Part shown: positions 54,674 to 63,918 of the stretch, one piece after another
Numbering within the stretch: position 1 is the stretch's first letter
Layout of the letters: each line of letters opens with the position of its first letter
Assembly: GCF_014199305.1 (NCBI RefSeq)
Contig: NZ_JACIJK010000012.1
Span: 1-64,000, forward strand
DNA: 64,000 nucleotides
Direction of reading: 5' to 3'
Source: Sphingomonas aerophila
GTDB lineage: Bacteria > Pseudomonadota > Alphaproteobacteria > Sphingomonadales > Sphingomonadaceae
Program-made: the position numbers and the translations under genes
Notes under the pieces: model-generated
What the model was told of the DNA's origin: nothing
The model's input: only the letters and a program-made list of their open reading frames with translations
Database searches by the model: none

Positions 54674-54820
54674 CACACTCTCCACATCCGAACCCAGCGA
54701 CGGTAGCGCCGGTGCCCCTTGATGCGCAATGAACGATCGGGCGAACCGGTGCTTGTCGGCGAGCAAGCACGGTTGATCCCGGCGGAACGCCTCTCTATAG
54801 CCCTCCCCAGCGCCGCAGCC

Positions 54821-54910
54821 GGAGACGTGGGTGAGTGGCTGAAACCAACGCTTTGCTAAAGCGTCATACGGGAAACCGTATCGAGGGTTCGAATCCCTCC
54901 GTCTCCGCCA
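54821..54910 (+). tRNA. tRNA-Ser (anticodon GCT)
   Basis: A 90-nt class II tRNA: acceptor GGAGACG / CGTCTCC, GCT anticodon at 54855-54857 in the loop TTGCTAA, a long variable arm (CATACGGGAAACCGTAT), T-arm GGGTTCGAATCCC, and encoded CCA. Complete and likely functional. Accessory DNA begins beyond it. tRNA-Ser genes are frequent integration sites, but no second copy of its 3' end was found in the window. Confidence 0.95.
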
Positions 54911-55994
54911 ACCTCCCTGTGCAAAGCTCTGTGTTGTTTGGGAAAAGCGAGGTTGCCCCGGGATGGTTCCCTCGGCTGTTCCCACATTGTCATCCGGTTC
55001 TGAGCGGCCAACGGCGAACACTGGCGTGCTTGAATCGGTAAACGTCTCGTTCCCGCTGATGTGGGTAGCACCAGATTTGCAGGCGCGGTGACCTGCCTCC
55101 CGAGGCTTAAAAACCTGATTGGAAACGTAAGGTGGCATTCGCTGCGCTGTGTTTCTTGAAGGGTCCTGCGGCTCGGGAAGGTTCCCCGACAGTCCCTGAA
55201 AGCTGCTGCTTTAGTTCGCGGGCAGAATGATCCGTCACCGGGCCTACCGAGCTGGCCCTTTGCGGCTTTAGCTTGGGACGTGGTTACGACAGCCCGTGGC
55301 GACGTTTTCATCTGGGGGATGAAGGGGTGGGGCAACTGACATTACGGACAGTAGCTTGTTCGATGCCCCCCTCCTCCTGGAGGGGGCACGTGGTGCAGAA
55401 GAGCCGGTTCGAACTTTGAACGGTTCCATCTGGACTGGTGCGCAGTCCCGGGGTCAAACCTGAGAGTACCCGTCCGAACAATAAATGGTTCAGCCTATCG
55501 CAAGCGAGAGGCCGCCCCGTTTCAAGACACCGATGGGGGCAGCCGGGTACAACGCCGCGAGTGAGCGTCACAGGCAGCCCGTGCGCCGCTCTCGTCTAGC
55601 GCTGCGACCAATCCGCACCAACGGCTCTAGTTGAGGGTGGCGGCCTGATCGGGGCATGGAACGCTGTGCTGCCCATCCCTGCTCTGATCCCTAGAAAGTC
55701 AATCTCTGATAGCCGGCCCCCGAAGGATTGCCGGTCAGCACGACGGCTGCGCTCGGTGTACCAGGGTTGGAGCTACGCCGCCGTCGAGCGCCGCGACGGG
55801 TGCTGGCGCACTCGCCGCCGCGCTTGCGTTGATTACCTCACGACAGGAAGCTCCAACCGCCCGAGAAGCAAGCGGAAGCGCTGATCTTAGGGGGTCAGGA
55901 GCTGAAATCAGGGACGCGGGTAGGGCGGAAATGGCTCGACCTTGCTAGGTGCCCGTGTAAGGTCAAAACGTTGTAGCAGGGGGAAGAGCGTAGC
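54911..55994. other. Non-coding stretch between tRNA-Ser and the defence operon
   Basis: No gene can be supported over about 1.1 kb. A GC-rich hairpin is present at about 55364-55389 (GCCCCCCTCC / GGAGGGGGC). Apparent minus-strand ORFs partly derive from antisense tRNA. No integrase gene is seen next to the tRNA. The promoter of the defence operon is expected near its right end. Confidence 0.45.
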
Positions 55995-58900
55995 GTGATT
56001 TCGAACCCGATCCTGAACTCGCCGTTCGCCGAGCCGGATCGCCACTGGGCCTTGGACGCGCGGGGTCAGCCGGTCCCTGAGATACGTCAAGGCCGCCGCC
56101 CTCACAGGTATGTAGTCCCCGTGGCGGCAAGCAAAAAGGGCGCCGTTCAGGGAGCGCTCGCGCTCGATCCTCAGGAGCCAACCGATAACACGCTGGTGAG
56201 GTTGGTCAGGCCCAAGGTCGACCTCTGGCGCCGTCTGCCTCCGTCACAATGGAACGTTACCCCGGAGACAGAACGGCTCCTCCGTTGGTGGCGTGAGCCG
56301 GGTGCGCGAAAGCTCCCATTTTTCTTCTGCCAACTCGAAGCTGTTGAAACATTGATCTGGCTGACGGAGGTCGCTCCGAAGGAGTTCCGGCAAGAGGTTG
56401 AAGCTGCGAATGAGAAGGCGAACCCGGGCCTTTTCCGGGTTGCAGCGAAGATGGCAACCGGGTCTGGGAAGACCACGGTTATGGCGATGCTGATAGCGTG
56501 GCAGGCCATCAACGCGGCACGCCGCCCGACCAGTAACCGTTTCACGAACGCTTTTTTGATCGTCACTCCCGGGATCACGATCAGGGACCGCCTACGTGTG
56601 CTTCGGCCTGAGGAGCCATCCAACTACTATAGTGATCCCGACCGGCGCATCGTTCCGCAGGAAATGATGCCTGAGATGCTTCGGGCGCGCGTTGTCGTGA
56701 CGAACTACCATGCGTTTCAACCGCGAGAGCAGCTAAGCATGCCTGCTGGAACGCGGACGATCTTAGGAGATAGGCTGATCAAAGAAGGGGCAGATGGATC
56801 GCTCGACATCGAACTCGTGCCGAAGCGATTTCTCGAGTCTGAAACGCAGGTCGTAGCTCGTGTGGCGGGGGATCTAGCGGGAGCTCGCAGAGTGATTGTC
56901 CTCAATGACGAGGCACACCACTGCTACCAGGCTCGCCCACCTGAGATCAGCGAGGAGCGGAAGGTTGAAGCTGACGAGGTTTCAGAGGCGAAGGCCAACA
57001 ACGAAGCCGCTCGGGTGTGGATCTCGGGTGTCGCGGCGGTTGCACGCACGCACGAACTCATCGCAGTTTACGACGTTTCTGCGACCCCGTTCTTCTTGCG
57101 CGGCTCGGGGTTTCCGGAGGGTACACTCTTCCCTTGGGTCGTCTCCGATTTCTCGCTTATGGACGCGATCGAGTGCGGGATCGTGAAGACGCCGCGCTTG
57201 CCAGTTTTGGATGACGCTCCGGAGGGAGACTCTCCCAAGTTCCGCAGGCTCTACGCCAACCTTCCTAAAAAGGCGCTACCGAGGGGCGGGCGAAAGAGCG
57301 GCGTCGCTCATTCCCCTGAAGACCTAGACGAGCTGTTACGGGCAGCGCTCGAAAGTCTGTATGGGCATTACGAGAAGACGGCGGCTGCTTGGACGGCACA
57401 GGGTATTGAACTGCCTCCCGTGTTCATTGTTGTGGCCAATAACACAGCAACGTCGAAGCTGATTTACGATTTCATCTCAGGGTACCGGAACGAAGAGGGG
57501 CGTCTCGTTCCCGGCCGCCTTGACGCCTTCTCAAACGTCGAAAAGCAATCGCTCACTTGGCGAGCCTCACCACGAACAATTCTGATTGATTCTGCGGCTC
57601 TGGAGGCCGGCGACGCGCTCCCAGACGAGTTCCGAGCAGCGGCGGCCGAGGAGATTGAGGATTTCCGCAGAGAGGTCGAACGAAGGAACGGTGCGGCCGC
57701 AGCGATGGCGCTATCCGACGCTGAGATACTGCGCGAAGTCATGAACACCGTCGGACAGCCCGGTAAGCTAGGTGCGGGAGTTCGGTGCGTCGTTTCAGTT
57801 GCCATGCTGACCGAGGGATGGGACGCCAATACGGTCTCTCACATCCTCGGCGTTAGGGCATTTGGTACCCAGCTTCTCTGCGAGCAGGTGGTCGGACGTG
57901 GGTTGCGCAGGGTTAGTTATACCCCGGGCGAAGACGGTCTGCTTTTACCTGAGTACGCTGACATTCTCGGCATTCCGTTCGATTTCACGCAAGACGCAAG
58001 CGCCCCCGTTATCAAGCCTCCGCCGAAGATGACGCGAGTGCGGGCTTGGGAGGAGCGGAAGGCGGCAGAGGTGACCTTCCCGAACGTATTGGGCTACCGT
58101 GTTGTGTACCCGGCAGGCCCACTCGTTGCGACGTTCACCAGCGAGTCCCGGCTTGAGCTCAATCCGAGCGACGTTCCGACGGAGACATTTGTAGAGCCGA
58201 TAGTCGGAGAGGGAATCACGCTCTCGCTTGAAAACTACAAGGCGCAGCGAATGAAGTCTGTGTACTACGCTGTTGCCGGTTTCGCCCTGACGAGATACTT
58301 CAAAGAGGATGCCAAGCCAAAGCTAGTTGTCCCCGGCCAATTGCCCGATCAGAACCCTCACGGAACCGTTCCTCTTCACCGGTTTGGAGAGCTACTTAGA
58401 ATAACCGAGCGATGGTTTGAGGAGTGCCTAGAAACATACGGGCATGAGGAACTGAAGCGCCTATTCTTGTGGCGTCCTATGGCCCAAAAGGCTGCTGAGC
58501 GTATTGCGAGAGCATGTTCTCCCGCCGATCCGAGGACTCAGCACGTGCGCGCAATTGTAAACTCCTACAATGAGCTTGGATCAAGTCGAGACGTGAACTT
58601 TCAGACTTCGAAGACCGACTTGTTTCAGACTAATCCTAGGATGTGTCAGGTGGACTATGCGGTCTGTGACGGAGACTGGGAGAAGGCATTCTTAGCTGCA
58701 ATGGAGATGGAATGCCGCGACATCGTGATCGCGTATGTAAAAAACCATAATTTGGGATTTGAGGTCCCTTATGAATATAAGGGTGAAGTGCATTGGTATC
58801 GCCCAGACTTCATTCTCAAAGTCTCGGACGGCTCAGTTTCCGCGCAGCCTCTCAACCTAGTAGTTGAGGTTAAGGGCTGGAAGGACGACCAGGACCTTGC

Positions 58901-59054
58901 AAAGGCTGACACGATGCGGACACGATGGGTGCCAGGTGTGAACGCGCTTGGTCGGTACGGGAGGTGGGACTTCCTGGAACTCGACAATCCTTACACGTTC
59001 GGCAGTCGTATTCGCAGTCACTTGTCGAGCGGTAATGCCGCACTAGCAGCGTAA
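55995..59054 (+). CDS. Type III-like restriction helicase-nuclease (Res)
   Basis: A 1019-residue protein. Walker A MATGSGKT (Gly156 to Thr160), Walker B/DEAH NDEAHHCY (Asp305-Glu306-Ala307-His308), and helicase C-terminal motifs (SVAMLTEGWDANTVSHILG, EQVVGRGLRRVSY). A C-terminal PD-(D/E)xK nuclease is visible as YRPDFIL (Asp938) and VVEVKG (Glu958-x-Lys960). It would translocate on DNA and cut it. I recall this arrangement from BPTD_3080-like restriction enzymes. GTG 55995 follows GGGGGAAGAGCG. The first gene of a five-gene operon; the methyltransferase starts 11 bp after it. Codon choice is visibly less GC-rich than in the flanking core genes, which suggests transfer. Confidence 0.88.
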   Translation: MISNPILNSPFAEPDRHWALDARGQPVPEIRQGRRPHRYVVPVAASKKGAVQGALALDPQEPTDNTLVRLVRPKVDLWRRLPPSQWNVTPETERLLRWWREPGARKLPFFFCQLEAVETLIWLTEVAPKEFRQEVEAANEKANPGLFRVAAKMATGSGKTTVMAMLIAWQAINAARRPTSNRFTNAFLIVTPGITIRDRLRVLRPEEPSNYYSDPDRRIVPQEMMPEMLRARVVVTNYHAFQPREQLSMPAGTRTILGDRLIKEGADGSLDIELVPKRFLESETQVVARVAGDLAGARRVIVLNDEAHHCYQARPPEISEERKVEADEVSEAKANNEAARVWISGVAAVARTHELIAVYDVSATPFFLRGSGFPEGTLFPWVVSDFSLMDAIECGIVKTPRLPVLDDAPEGDSPKFRRLYANLPKKALPRGGRKSGVAHSPEDLDELLRAALESLYGHYEKTAAAWTAQGIELPPVFIVVANNTATSKLIYDFISGYRNEEGRLVPGRLDAFSNVEKQSLTWRASPRTILIDSAALEAGDALPDEFRAAAAEEIEDFRREVERRNGAAAAMALSDAEILREVMNTVGQPGKLGAGVRCVVSVAMLTEGWDANTVSHILGVRAFGTQLLCEQVVGRGLRRVSYTPGEDGLLLPEYADILGIPFDFTQDASAPVIKPPPKMTRVRAWEERKAAEVTFPNVLGYRVVYPAGPLVATFTSESRLELNPSDVPTETFVEPIVGEGITLSLENYKAQRMKSVYYAVAGFALTRYFKEDAKPKLVVPGQLPDQNPHGTVPLHRFGELLRITERWFEECLETYGHEELKRLFLWRPMAQKAAERIARACSPADPRTQHVRAIVNSYNELGSSRDVNFQTSKTDLFQTNPRMCQVDYAVCDGDWEKAFLAAMEMECRDIVIAYVKNHNLGFEVPYEYKGEVHWYRPDFILKVSDGSVSAQPLNLVVEVKGWKDDQDLAKADTMRTRWVPGVNALGRYGRWDFLELDNPYTFGSRIRSHLSSGNAALAA

Positions 59055-59065
59055 GAGCAGCCTCA

Positions 59066-61804
59066 ATGACAATAGACATCTATAAGCATCCTGGCGCCAA
59101 GCGGAGCATGATACCAACTGCTGAACAGCAGGCGTGGGCCGACGAGGAAAAGATCGGGCCTAGGGTCGTTCGCTACCCCCGAAATAAAGACCTCGATCCT
59201 CAGCTAATGTGGCGCGGCAAGGACGAGGAGGACCTCAGTAGTCTCACGGTGAACGCTCCCCCGATCTATATTCAGGAGCAAATTCACCCCAAGGCTATCA
59301 TTGAGCGCCTAGAGGCCGAGTCCCGTGCACGGAAGAGGGAAGGCGAGGAGCCGGATCTTTTTGGCGATTTCAATGGCCGTCCAGCGGATCAAAAGGCGCG
59401 GACGGAATTCTATGAGCACGACCAGAATTGGACCAATCGATTGGTTCTAGGGGACAGTCTGCTTGTGATGGCAAGCTTTGCCGAGCGCGAAGCGTTGCGC
59501 GGGCAAGTTCAATGCATATACTTTGATCCTCCCTTTGGAATTCAGTTCAACTCGAACTTTCAGCCTCGGACCGACTCTCGAAAAGTTACCGACGGTAAGC
59601 GGGAGGATAGGTCGCGAGAACCGGAGGTCATACAAGCATTCAGGGATACATGGCGTGATGGCGTAAACTCGTATCTTTCGTATCTTAGAGATCGGTTGCT
59701 CGTTGCGCGTGACCTCCTCAGTGACACAGGCTCAATATTCTTGCAGATGGGCGAGGATAATGCCCATCTGGTCCGCGGCCTTATGGATGAGGTGTTTGGC
59801 CGGCAAAACTTTGTTGTGCAAATCTCCATTCAAAAGACGGGGAGTCAGACGGGAGATTTCATCCAGTCGAACGTTGACTACATTCTTTGGTTCGCGAAAG
59901 ACAAGGCCCAAGCCAAATTCCGTCGTTTATTTCTGATGCGGAGCAAGTCAGCATTGCGGCAGGCAGATCTAACGACGATCGATCGGGGGGACTTCTCACC
60001 ATATCCTCTTACCTCGGACGGGTTCAGAGAAACTACTACAGTACCTTTTGAGTTCGAAGGAGCTACGTTCCACCCGGGCGCGCTCAGGCACTGGGGCGTG
60101 ACGACCGACGAATTAGCTCGCGTCGGACGTGCGGGAAGGCTCGTCCGACAGAAAGCGCAGATCAGGATGCGCTACTTCCACGATGACTATCCGGTGCAAT
60201 CCCTCGGCTCCTACTGGAGTGATGTGGGCGGCGCGACAGGCAAGGTTTATGTCGTCCAGACCGCTCCAAAGGTTGTGGAACGATGCATACTCATGGCAAC
60301 CGACCCGGGCGACTTGGTGCTCGATCCGACCTGTGGATCAGGCACCATCCCCTATGTGGCTGAGCAATGGGGTCGGCGGTGGATCGCAATTGATACCAGC
60401 CGTGTGGCTTTGACCCTTGCGCGAGCGCGCATGATGGGCGCATCATATCCATTCTACCTACTGCAAGACTCTGAAGAAGGGCTTGAGAAGGAAAACGAGC
60501 TTCTGCCGCCTGGGAAGAAGCGGCTGCCGCCTACTCGATACAATCGAGACATAAGGCGCGGGTTTGTATACGAGCGTGTGCCGCACGTGACACTGAAGGG
60601 CATTGGAGCAAACAAGCAAATAGATGTCATTCACGAGAGCTATGCTGCGCTCATTGCGGCGCAACTGGGCGAGCTTGCTTCGCTCACTGGTGTCTCCGAA
60701 TGGACAGAGTGGTCCGTTCCGCGCCAACCAAGGGATGATTGGAACGGGGAGGCTTCGCGGGTTCTCGCAGAACATTGGGGTACTCGCCGGGCGCGCCAGC
60801 TTGCGTTAGACGAGTCAGTTGCCAAGAACGCTGAGCTTGAGTTGCTCTTTGATCGCCCTTACGTGGATCGAAAGCGCACCAGGGTCGCCGGTCCGTTTAC
60901 GTTTGAGAGCCTCTCCCCACATCGGGTCATCCCTGTAGGAGAGGACGATCCCTATTTGGCCGAGACACTGGAGCCTGATCGGCAGAACGTTGTGCGCTTC
61001 CGCAGTCAAGAGCAGACCGACTTCGGAAAAGTTGTAGTAGAGCACCTTCGTCGCGCAGGTGTCCGCAACACCAAAAAGGACGAGCATATAACCTTTGAGA
61101 GTCTAGCTCCTAGACCCGGTGACGGCTGGGTGTCGTACGAAGGTCGTTATGAGGACAAAAAGGGCAAAGTCCAGAGAGTCGCGGTCGCGGTTGGGCCGGA
61201 GTACGACGCTGTCGGGCGTGACTTCATGGTGCAGGCTCAAAAAGAGGCGCTTCGTGGTCTTTTTGATGTTCTTGTTGTCTGTGGCTTCCAATTCGCACCT
61301 GAGACGGACGAATCCCGCTTCGACACGCGAGATTTAATAGTGCTCAAAGCCAGGATGAACCAAGACATCAGGGTCGGAGATCGGCTTAAGAACACCGGTG
61401 CAAGCAATATGTTCGTGGTGTTCGGGGAGCCGGACATAGAAGTTAGGCCCGTTGCCGGTCAGAAGTATGAGGTCGAAATCCTGGGGGTGGACATCTTCGA
61501 CCCAACCACCGGTGAGCTACGCTCCTCGGCGGATCCACGTGACGACGTAGCTTGCTGGTTCATCGACGATGCATATGATGATGAAAGCTTCTTCGTTCGA
61601 CACGCGTACTTTTTGAACGGCAAGGAGTCGGACCCGTACGCTGCGTTGAAGAGAGCGCTTGGCTCTGAGGTGGACAAGGAGGCTTGGGAGAGCCTCTACA
61701 CCGCGACGTCTCGTCCTTTCGCTAGACCGGACACTGGCAAGATTTGCGTCAAAGTGATCAATCACTTCGGAGATGAGGTTCAAAAAGTTTTTCGCGTTCG
61801 CTGA
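59066..61804 (+). CDS. Beta-class adenine-type DNA methyltransferase (Mod-like)
   Basis: A 912-residue protein. IYFDPPFG (Asp154-Pro-Pro-Phe157, catalytic motif IV) precedes DPTCGSGT (420-427, motif I), the beta-class order of type III Mod subunits. N6-adenine or N4-cytosine methylation is expected; DPPF is found with either. Between them lie target-recognition-type sequence and a Zn-free linker. Residues 470-912 form a long C-terminal extension whose role I do not recognise, longer than common Mod subunits (about 600-700). ATG 59066 has no clear RBS. It is coupled to the helicase gene and probably protects host DNA and supplies the recognition specificity. Confidence 0.88.
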   Translation: MTIDIYKHPGAKRSMIPTAEQQAWADEEKIGPRVVRYPRNKDLDPQLMWRGKDEEDLSSLTVNAPPIYIQEQIHPKAIIERLEAESRARKREGEEPDLFGDFNGRPADQKARTEFYEHDQNWTNRLVLGDSLLVMASFAEREALRGQVQCIYFDPPFGIQFNSNFQPRTDSRKVTDGKREDRSREPEVIQAFRDTWRDGVNSYLSYLRDRLLVARDLLSDTGSIFLQMGEDNAHLVRGLMDEVFGRQNFVVQISIQKTGSQTGDFIQSNVDYILWFAKDKAQAKFRRLFLMRSKSALRQADLTTIDRGDFSPYPLTSDGFRETTTVPFEFEGATFHPGALRHWGVTTDELARVGRAGRLVRQKAQIRMRYFHDDYPVQSLGSYWSDVGGATGKVYVVQTAPKVVERCILMATDPGDLVLDPTCGSGTIPYVAEQWGRRWIAIDTSRVALTLARARMMGASYPFYLLQDSEEGLEKENELLPPGKKRLPPTRYNRDIRRGFVYERVPHVTLKGIGANKQIDVIHESYAALIAAQLGELASLTGVSEWTEWSVPRQPRDDWNGEASRVLAEHWGTRRARQLALDESVAKNAELELLFDRPYVDRKRTRVAGPFTFESLSPHRVIPVGEDDPYLAETLEPDRQNVVRFRSQEQTDFGKVVVEHLRRAGVRNTKKDEHITFESLAPRPGDGWVSYEGRYEDKKGKVQRVAVAVGPEYDAVGRDFMVQAQKEALRGLFDVLVVCGFQFAPETDESRFDTRDLIVLKARMNQDIRVGDRLKNTGASNMFVVFGEPDIEVRPVAGQKYEVEILGVDIFDPTTGELRSSADPRDDVACWFIDDAYDDESFFVRHAYFLNGKESDPYAALKRALGSEVDKEAWESLYTATSRPFARPDTGKICVKVINHFGDEVQKVFRVR

Positions 61805-61837
61805 GCAGGCCTGGCGAGAGCCGAGGGGGATGGGAGA

Positions 61838-62521
61838 ATGCCAAACTACGAAAGCACAATTATATGCCTCGCGAATTCAAGAAAAACTAGTGGTAGGTGT
61901 ATAGCAGGAAAGGAGATCACAGGCGCCGGAACCGGAAACTGGATTCGTCCGATAAGTAGCCGCCAAAGTCACGAGATCTCCTTTGACGACAGGCGATATC
62001 AGGACGGCAACGACGTCCGAGTTCTGGATGTCGTCACAATTCCGATGATGGAGCCTCGTCCGCACGCCTTTCAGACCGAAAATCATCTGATCGATGCCGA
62101 GTACTACTGGCGCCTACAGCGGCGTGCCAGCTATGCCGAGGCGCGTGCCGCTCTCGATAACCTGCCACTTTGGACCAATCGTTCGTCCAGCTACAACGGA
62201 ACGAACGACCGGGTCGCTGAGGATGAAGCGGACCCTGCTGGCGGTTCGCTGCGCCTGATCGAGGTCAATGACCTAGAGGTTCGTGTGTCTGTTGAGGGAG
62301 CAGCGTTCGGCAATGGTAAGCGGAGGGTGAGGGGGTACTTTACGTATCGCCAAGCGCCCTATCTCCTCTCCATAACTGACCCGCGCTATGAGGCTCGGTA
62401 CCTTGCTTTGCCGGACGGTAGGCATCAGATCGGTCAAGCACTCTTGTGCATAAGCCTGGGCGAGCCGTATCAGGGGCATGCGTACAAGCTCATAGCTGCG
62501 GTTATCCGTCCGAACGAGTGA
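61838..62521 (+). CDS. Dual OB-domain protein of the operon
   Basis: A 227-residue protein. The start IICLANSRKTSGRCIAGKEI then GNWIRPIS, and the later YFTYRQAPYLLSITDP, resemble the dual OB-containing domain family I remember from defence and modification loci. OB folds bind nucleic acids or nucleotides. No transmembrane or signal segment, so it is cytoplasmic. ATG 61838 is preceded by GGGGGATGGGAGA. It is the third gene of the operon, 33 bp after the methyltransferase and 13 bp before the first DUF488 gene, so a role with these proteins is inferred. No catalytic motif is visible. Confidence 0.7.
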   Translation: MPNYESTIICLANSRKTSGRCIAGKEITGAGTGNWIRPISSRQSHEISFDDRRYQDGNDVRVLDVVTIPMMEPRPHAFQTENHLIDAEYYWRLQRRASYAEARAALDNLPLWTNRSSSYNGTNDRVAEDEADPAGGSLRLIEVNDLEVRVSVEGAAFGNGKRRVRGYFTYRQAPYLLSITDPRYEARYLALPDGRHQIGQALLCISLGEPYQGHAYKLIAAVIRPNE

Positions 62522-62534
62522 ATAGCGGAAGGTC

Positions 62535-63170
62535 ATGACTGCCACACAAATTTGGAGTGTTGGACACTCGACGCTTAGTTACGAGGCGTTCCTAGAGCGC
62601 CTACGAACTGCCCAGATTACCGCTATAGCGGATGTGCGGAGCGCCCCGTACTCACGGGCGTTTCCTCATTTCAACCGCGAATCACTTAAGGCGGCTTTGG
62701 CGACTGATAACATCGCGTACGTTTTCCTGGGCAAGGAATTAGGAGGCCGCCCCTCCTCTGACGATCTGTTTACTGACGGGGTAGCCGATTACGAGAAGAT
62801 GGCGCGTGTTCCCGCCTTTGCGCTCGGGCTGGAAAGAGTCTTCCAAGGCGCAAAAACATATAACATCGCAATGATGTGTTCCGAGAAAAATCCACTTGAC
62901 TGCCATCGGTGCCTTCTGGTCGGACGGTCGCTTGTCGAGATCGGGGCGGAAGTGCTTCATGTTCTCTCGGAAAGCCGGACGGTAGGTCATGAGTGGATCG
63001 AGGATCAACTTCTGGACATGGCCGATAAGTCGCACGCGGATATGTTCGCCCCCCGTTCTGAGCTATTGATTGACGCGTATAGGGCGCGAGCGAGGAAGGT
63101 GGCGTACTCAAAGTTAGCTTCTCATCCGAGTAAATCGTTAGGAGGTCAGAGTCGAGATGCCGGGAGCTAA
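62535..63170 (+). CDS. DUF488 protein A
   Basis: A 211-residue DUF488 protein. The family hallmarks are WSVGHST (residues 7-13), ADVRSAPYSR near 33-42, FNRESLKAAL, and CSEKNPLDCHR (Cys115 to Arg125). The conserved Cys/His suggest a metal or redox site, or a thiol enzyme. DUF488 has no established biochemistry that I can state. ATG 62535 behind GGAAGG. It overlaps the second DUF488 gene by 14 nt, so they are translated together. Two distinct DUF488 genes in a row downstream of a restriction-methylation pair is the notable feature. Confidence 0.82.
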   Translation: MTATQIWSVGHSTLSYEAFLERLRTAQITAIADVRSAPYSRAFPHFNRESLKAALATDNIAYVFLGKELGGRPSSDDLFTDGVADYEKMARVPAFALGLERVFQGAKTYNIAMMCSEKNPLDCHRCLLVGRSLVEIGAEVLHVLSESRTVGHEWIEDQLLDMADKSHADMFAPRSELLIDAYRARARKVAYSKLASHPSKSLGGQSRDAGS

Positions 63171-63603
63171 CGTAACAACAATAGGGTTCACGAAGTCCAA
63201 CGCGGAGCGGTTTTTCGAGCGGTTACTGGCTGCTGGAGTCCGGACGGTCGTAGACGTGCGTCTGCACAACACCTCGCAGCTTGCAGGATTCGCTAAGTCT
63301 GACGACTTGGCATACTTTCTCAAAAAAATCGGAGGTATCAGATACGTTCATCAGCCGCTTCTTGCGCCGACAGACGGGATGCTTAAGGCCTTCAAAAAGA
63401 TGAAGGGAGACTGGCAGGTCTATGAGGGGCAGTTTTTAGACCTTATGAGCAGTCGAAAGATTGAAAGCAAGTTCAAGCCAAGCATGTTTGATGGCGCTTG
63501 CCTCTTGTGTTCAGAGGACACGCCCCATCATTGTCATCGGAGGTTGGTAGTAGAGTATCTCAATGATCGCTGGGGAAACGAACTGAGCGTCCGTCATTTA
63601 TGA
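63157..63603 (+). CDS. DUF488 protein B
   Basis: A 148-residue member of a different DUF488 branch: TTIGFTKSNAERFFERLLAAG at the N-terminus, VDVRLHNTSQLAGFA in place of the SAPYSR segment, and CSEDTPHHCHRRLV (Cys118, Cys126-His127-Arg128). Shorter than protein A, so the two are not simple duplicates. ATG 63157 has an AGGAGG site. Its end overlaps the integrase remnant on the opposite strand by 10 bp, so the operon ends here. Probably works with protein A, perhaps as a heteromer (inference). Confidence 0.8.
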   Translation: MPGANVTTIGFTKSNAERFFERLLAAGVRTVVDVRLHNTSQLAGFAKSDDLAYFLKKIGGIRYVHQPLLAPTDGMLKAFKKMKGDWQVYEGQFLDLMSSRKIESKFKPSMFDGACLLCSEDTPHHCHRRLVVEYLNDRWGNELSVRHL

Positions 63604-63722
63604 GCGCCGGGTTTGTGGAACGCGCGGTTGCAGCAGGCCTCGATCAGGGATCCTATCAGATCGCAAACCTCCCTCATCGCTGCGTCGTTCAAGTGCGTAT
63701 AGCGAGCCGTTGAGACGACCTT
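63594..63722 (-). pseudogene. C-terminal scrap of a tyrosine recombinase/integrase
   Basis: The final residues of a minus-strand ORF read VVSTARYTHLNDAAMREVCDLIGSLIE, the usual C-terminal pattern with the nucleophile Tyr of tyrosine recombinases. Only about 40 residues remain, fused in frame to the transposase start at about 63722. The catalytic R-K-H-R boxes are gone. It indicates that an integrase gene once lay here, transcribed leftward toward the DUF488 operon. Confidence 0.6.
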
Positions 63723-63918
63723 GAGCATCCGGATCATCAACTCCGGCTCGATCGAGGGGCGACCGGTCTCACTGTAGAAGGGCTTCAGCTCCTCGCGGAT
63801 GTCCGACAGGTCCACGAACCGATCGATCGAGCGAAGCAGATGGTCGGCCGGGACATGCCGCTCCAGGCTGACGCTGTAGAACAGCGCCTCCTGCGCCACC
63901 CGTCCGCTCGCCCATCAT
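63723..63918 (-). pseudogene. IS1182-family transposase 5' end, frameshifted and fused to an integrase tail
   Basis: The sequence ALFYSVSLERHVPADHLLRSIDRFVD then FYSETGRPSIEPELMIRML is the N-terminus of an IS1182-type transposase. A start MMGERTG lies at 63918, but one extra G in a short G run at 63899-63901 puts it out of frame with AQEALFY, which would otherwise follow. Only about 60 codons remain before the join to the integrase tail at 63722. The IS end near 63,960 and beyond cannot be confirmed as the window stops at 64,000. Confidence 0.72.

Noticed and set aside
54674..55138. N-terminal extension of the EipA-like gene
   Set aside because: The extension includes RRRDSNPRYGFPYDALAKRW, also antisense tRNA-Ser, and ATG 54673 has a signal peptide and ribosome binding site.
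54856..55335. Minus-strand ORF ending GGDGGIRTLDTVSRMTL
   Set aside because: Antisense reading of the tRNA-Ser gene, a common artefact.
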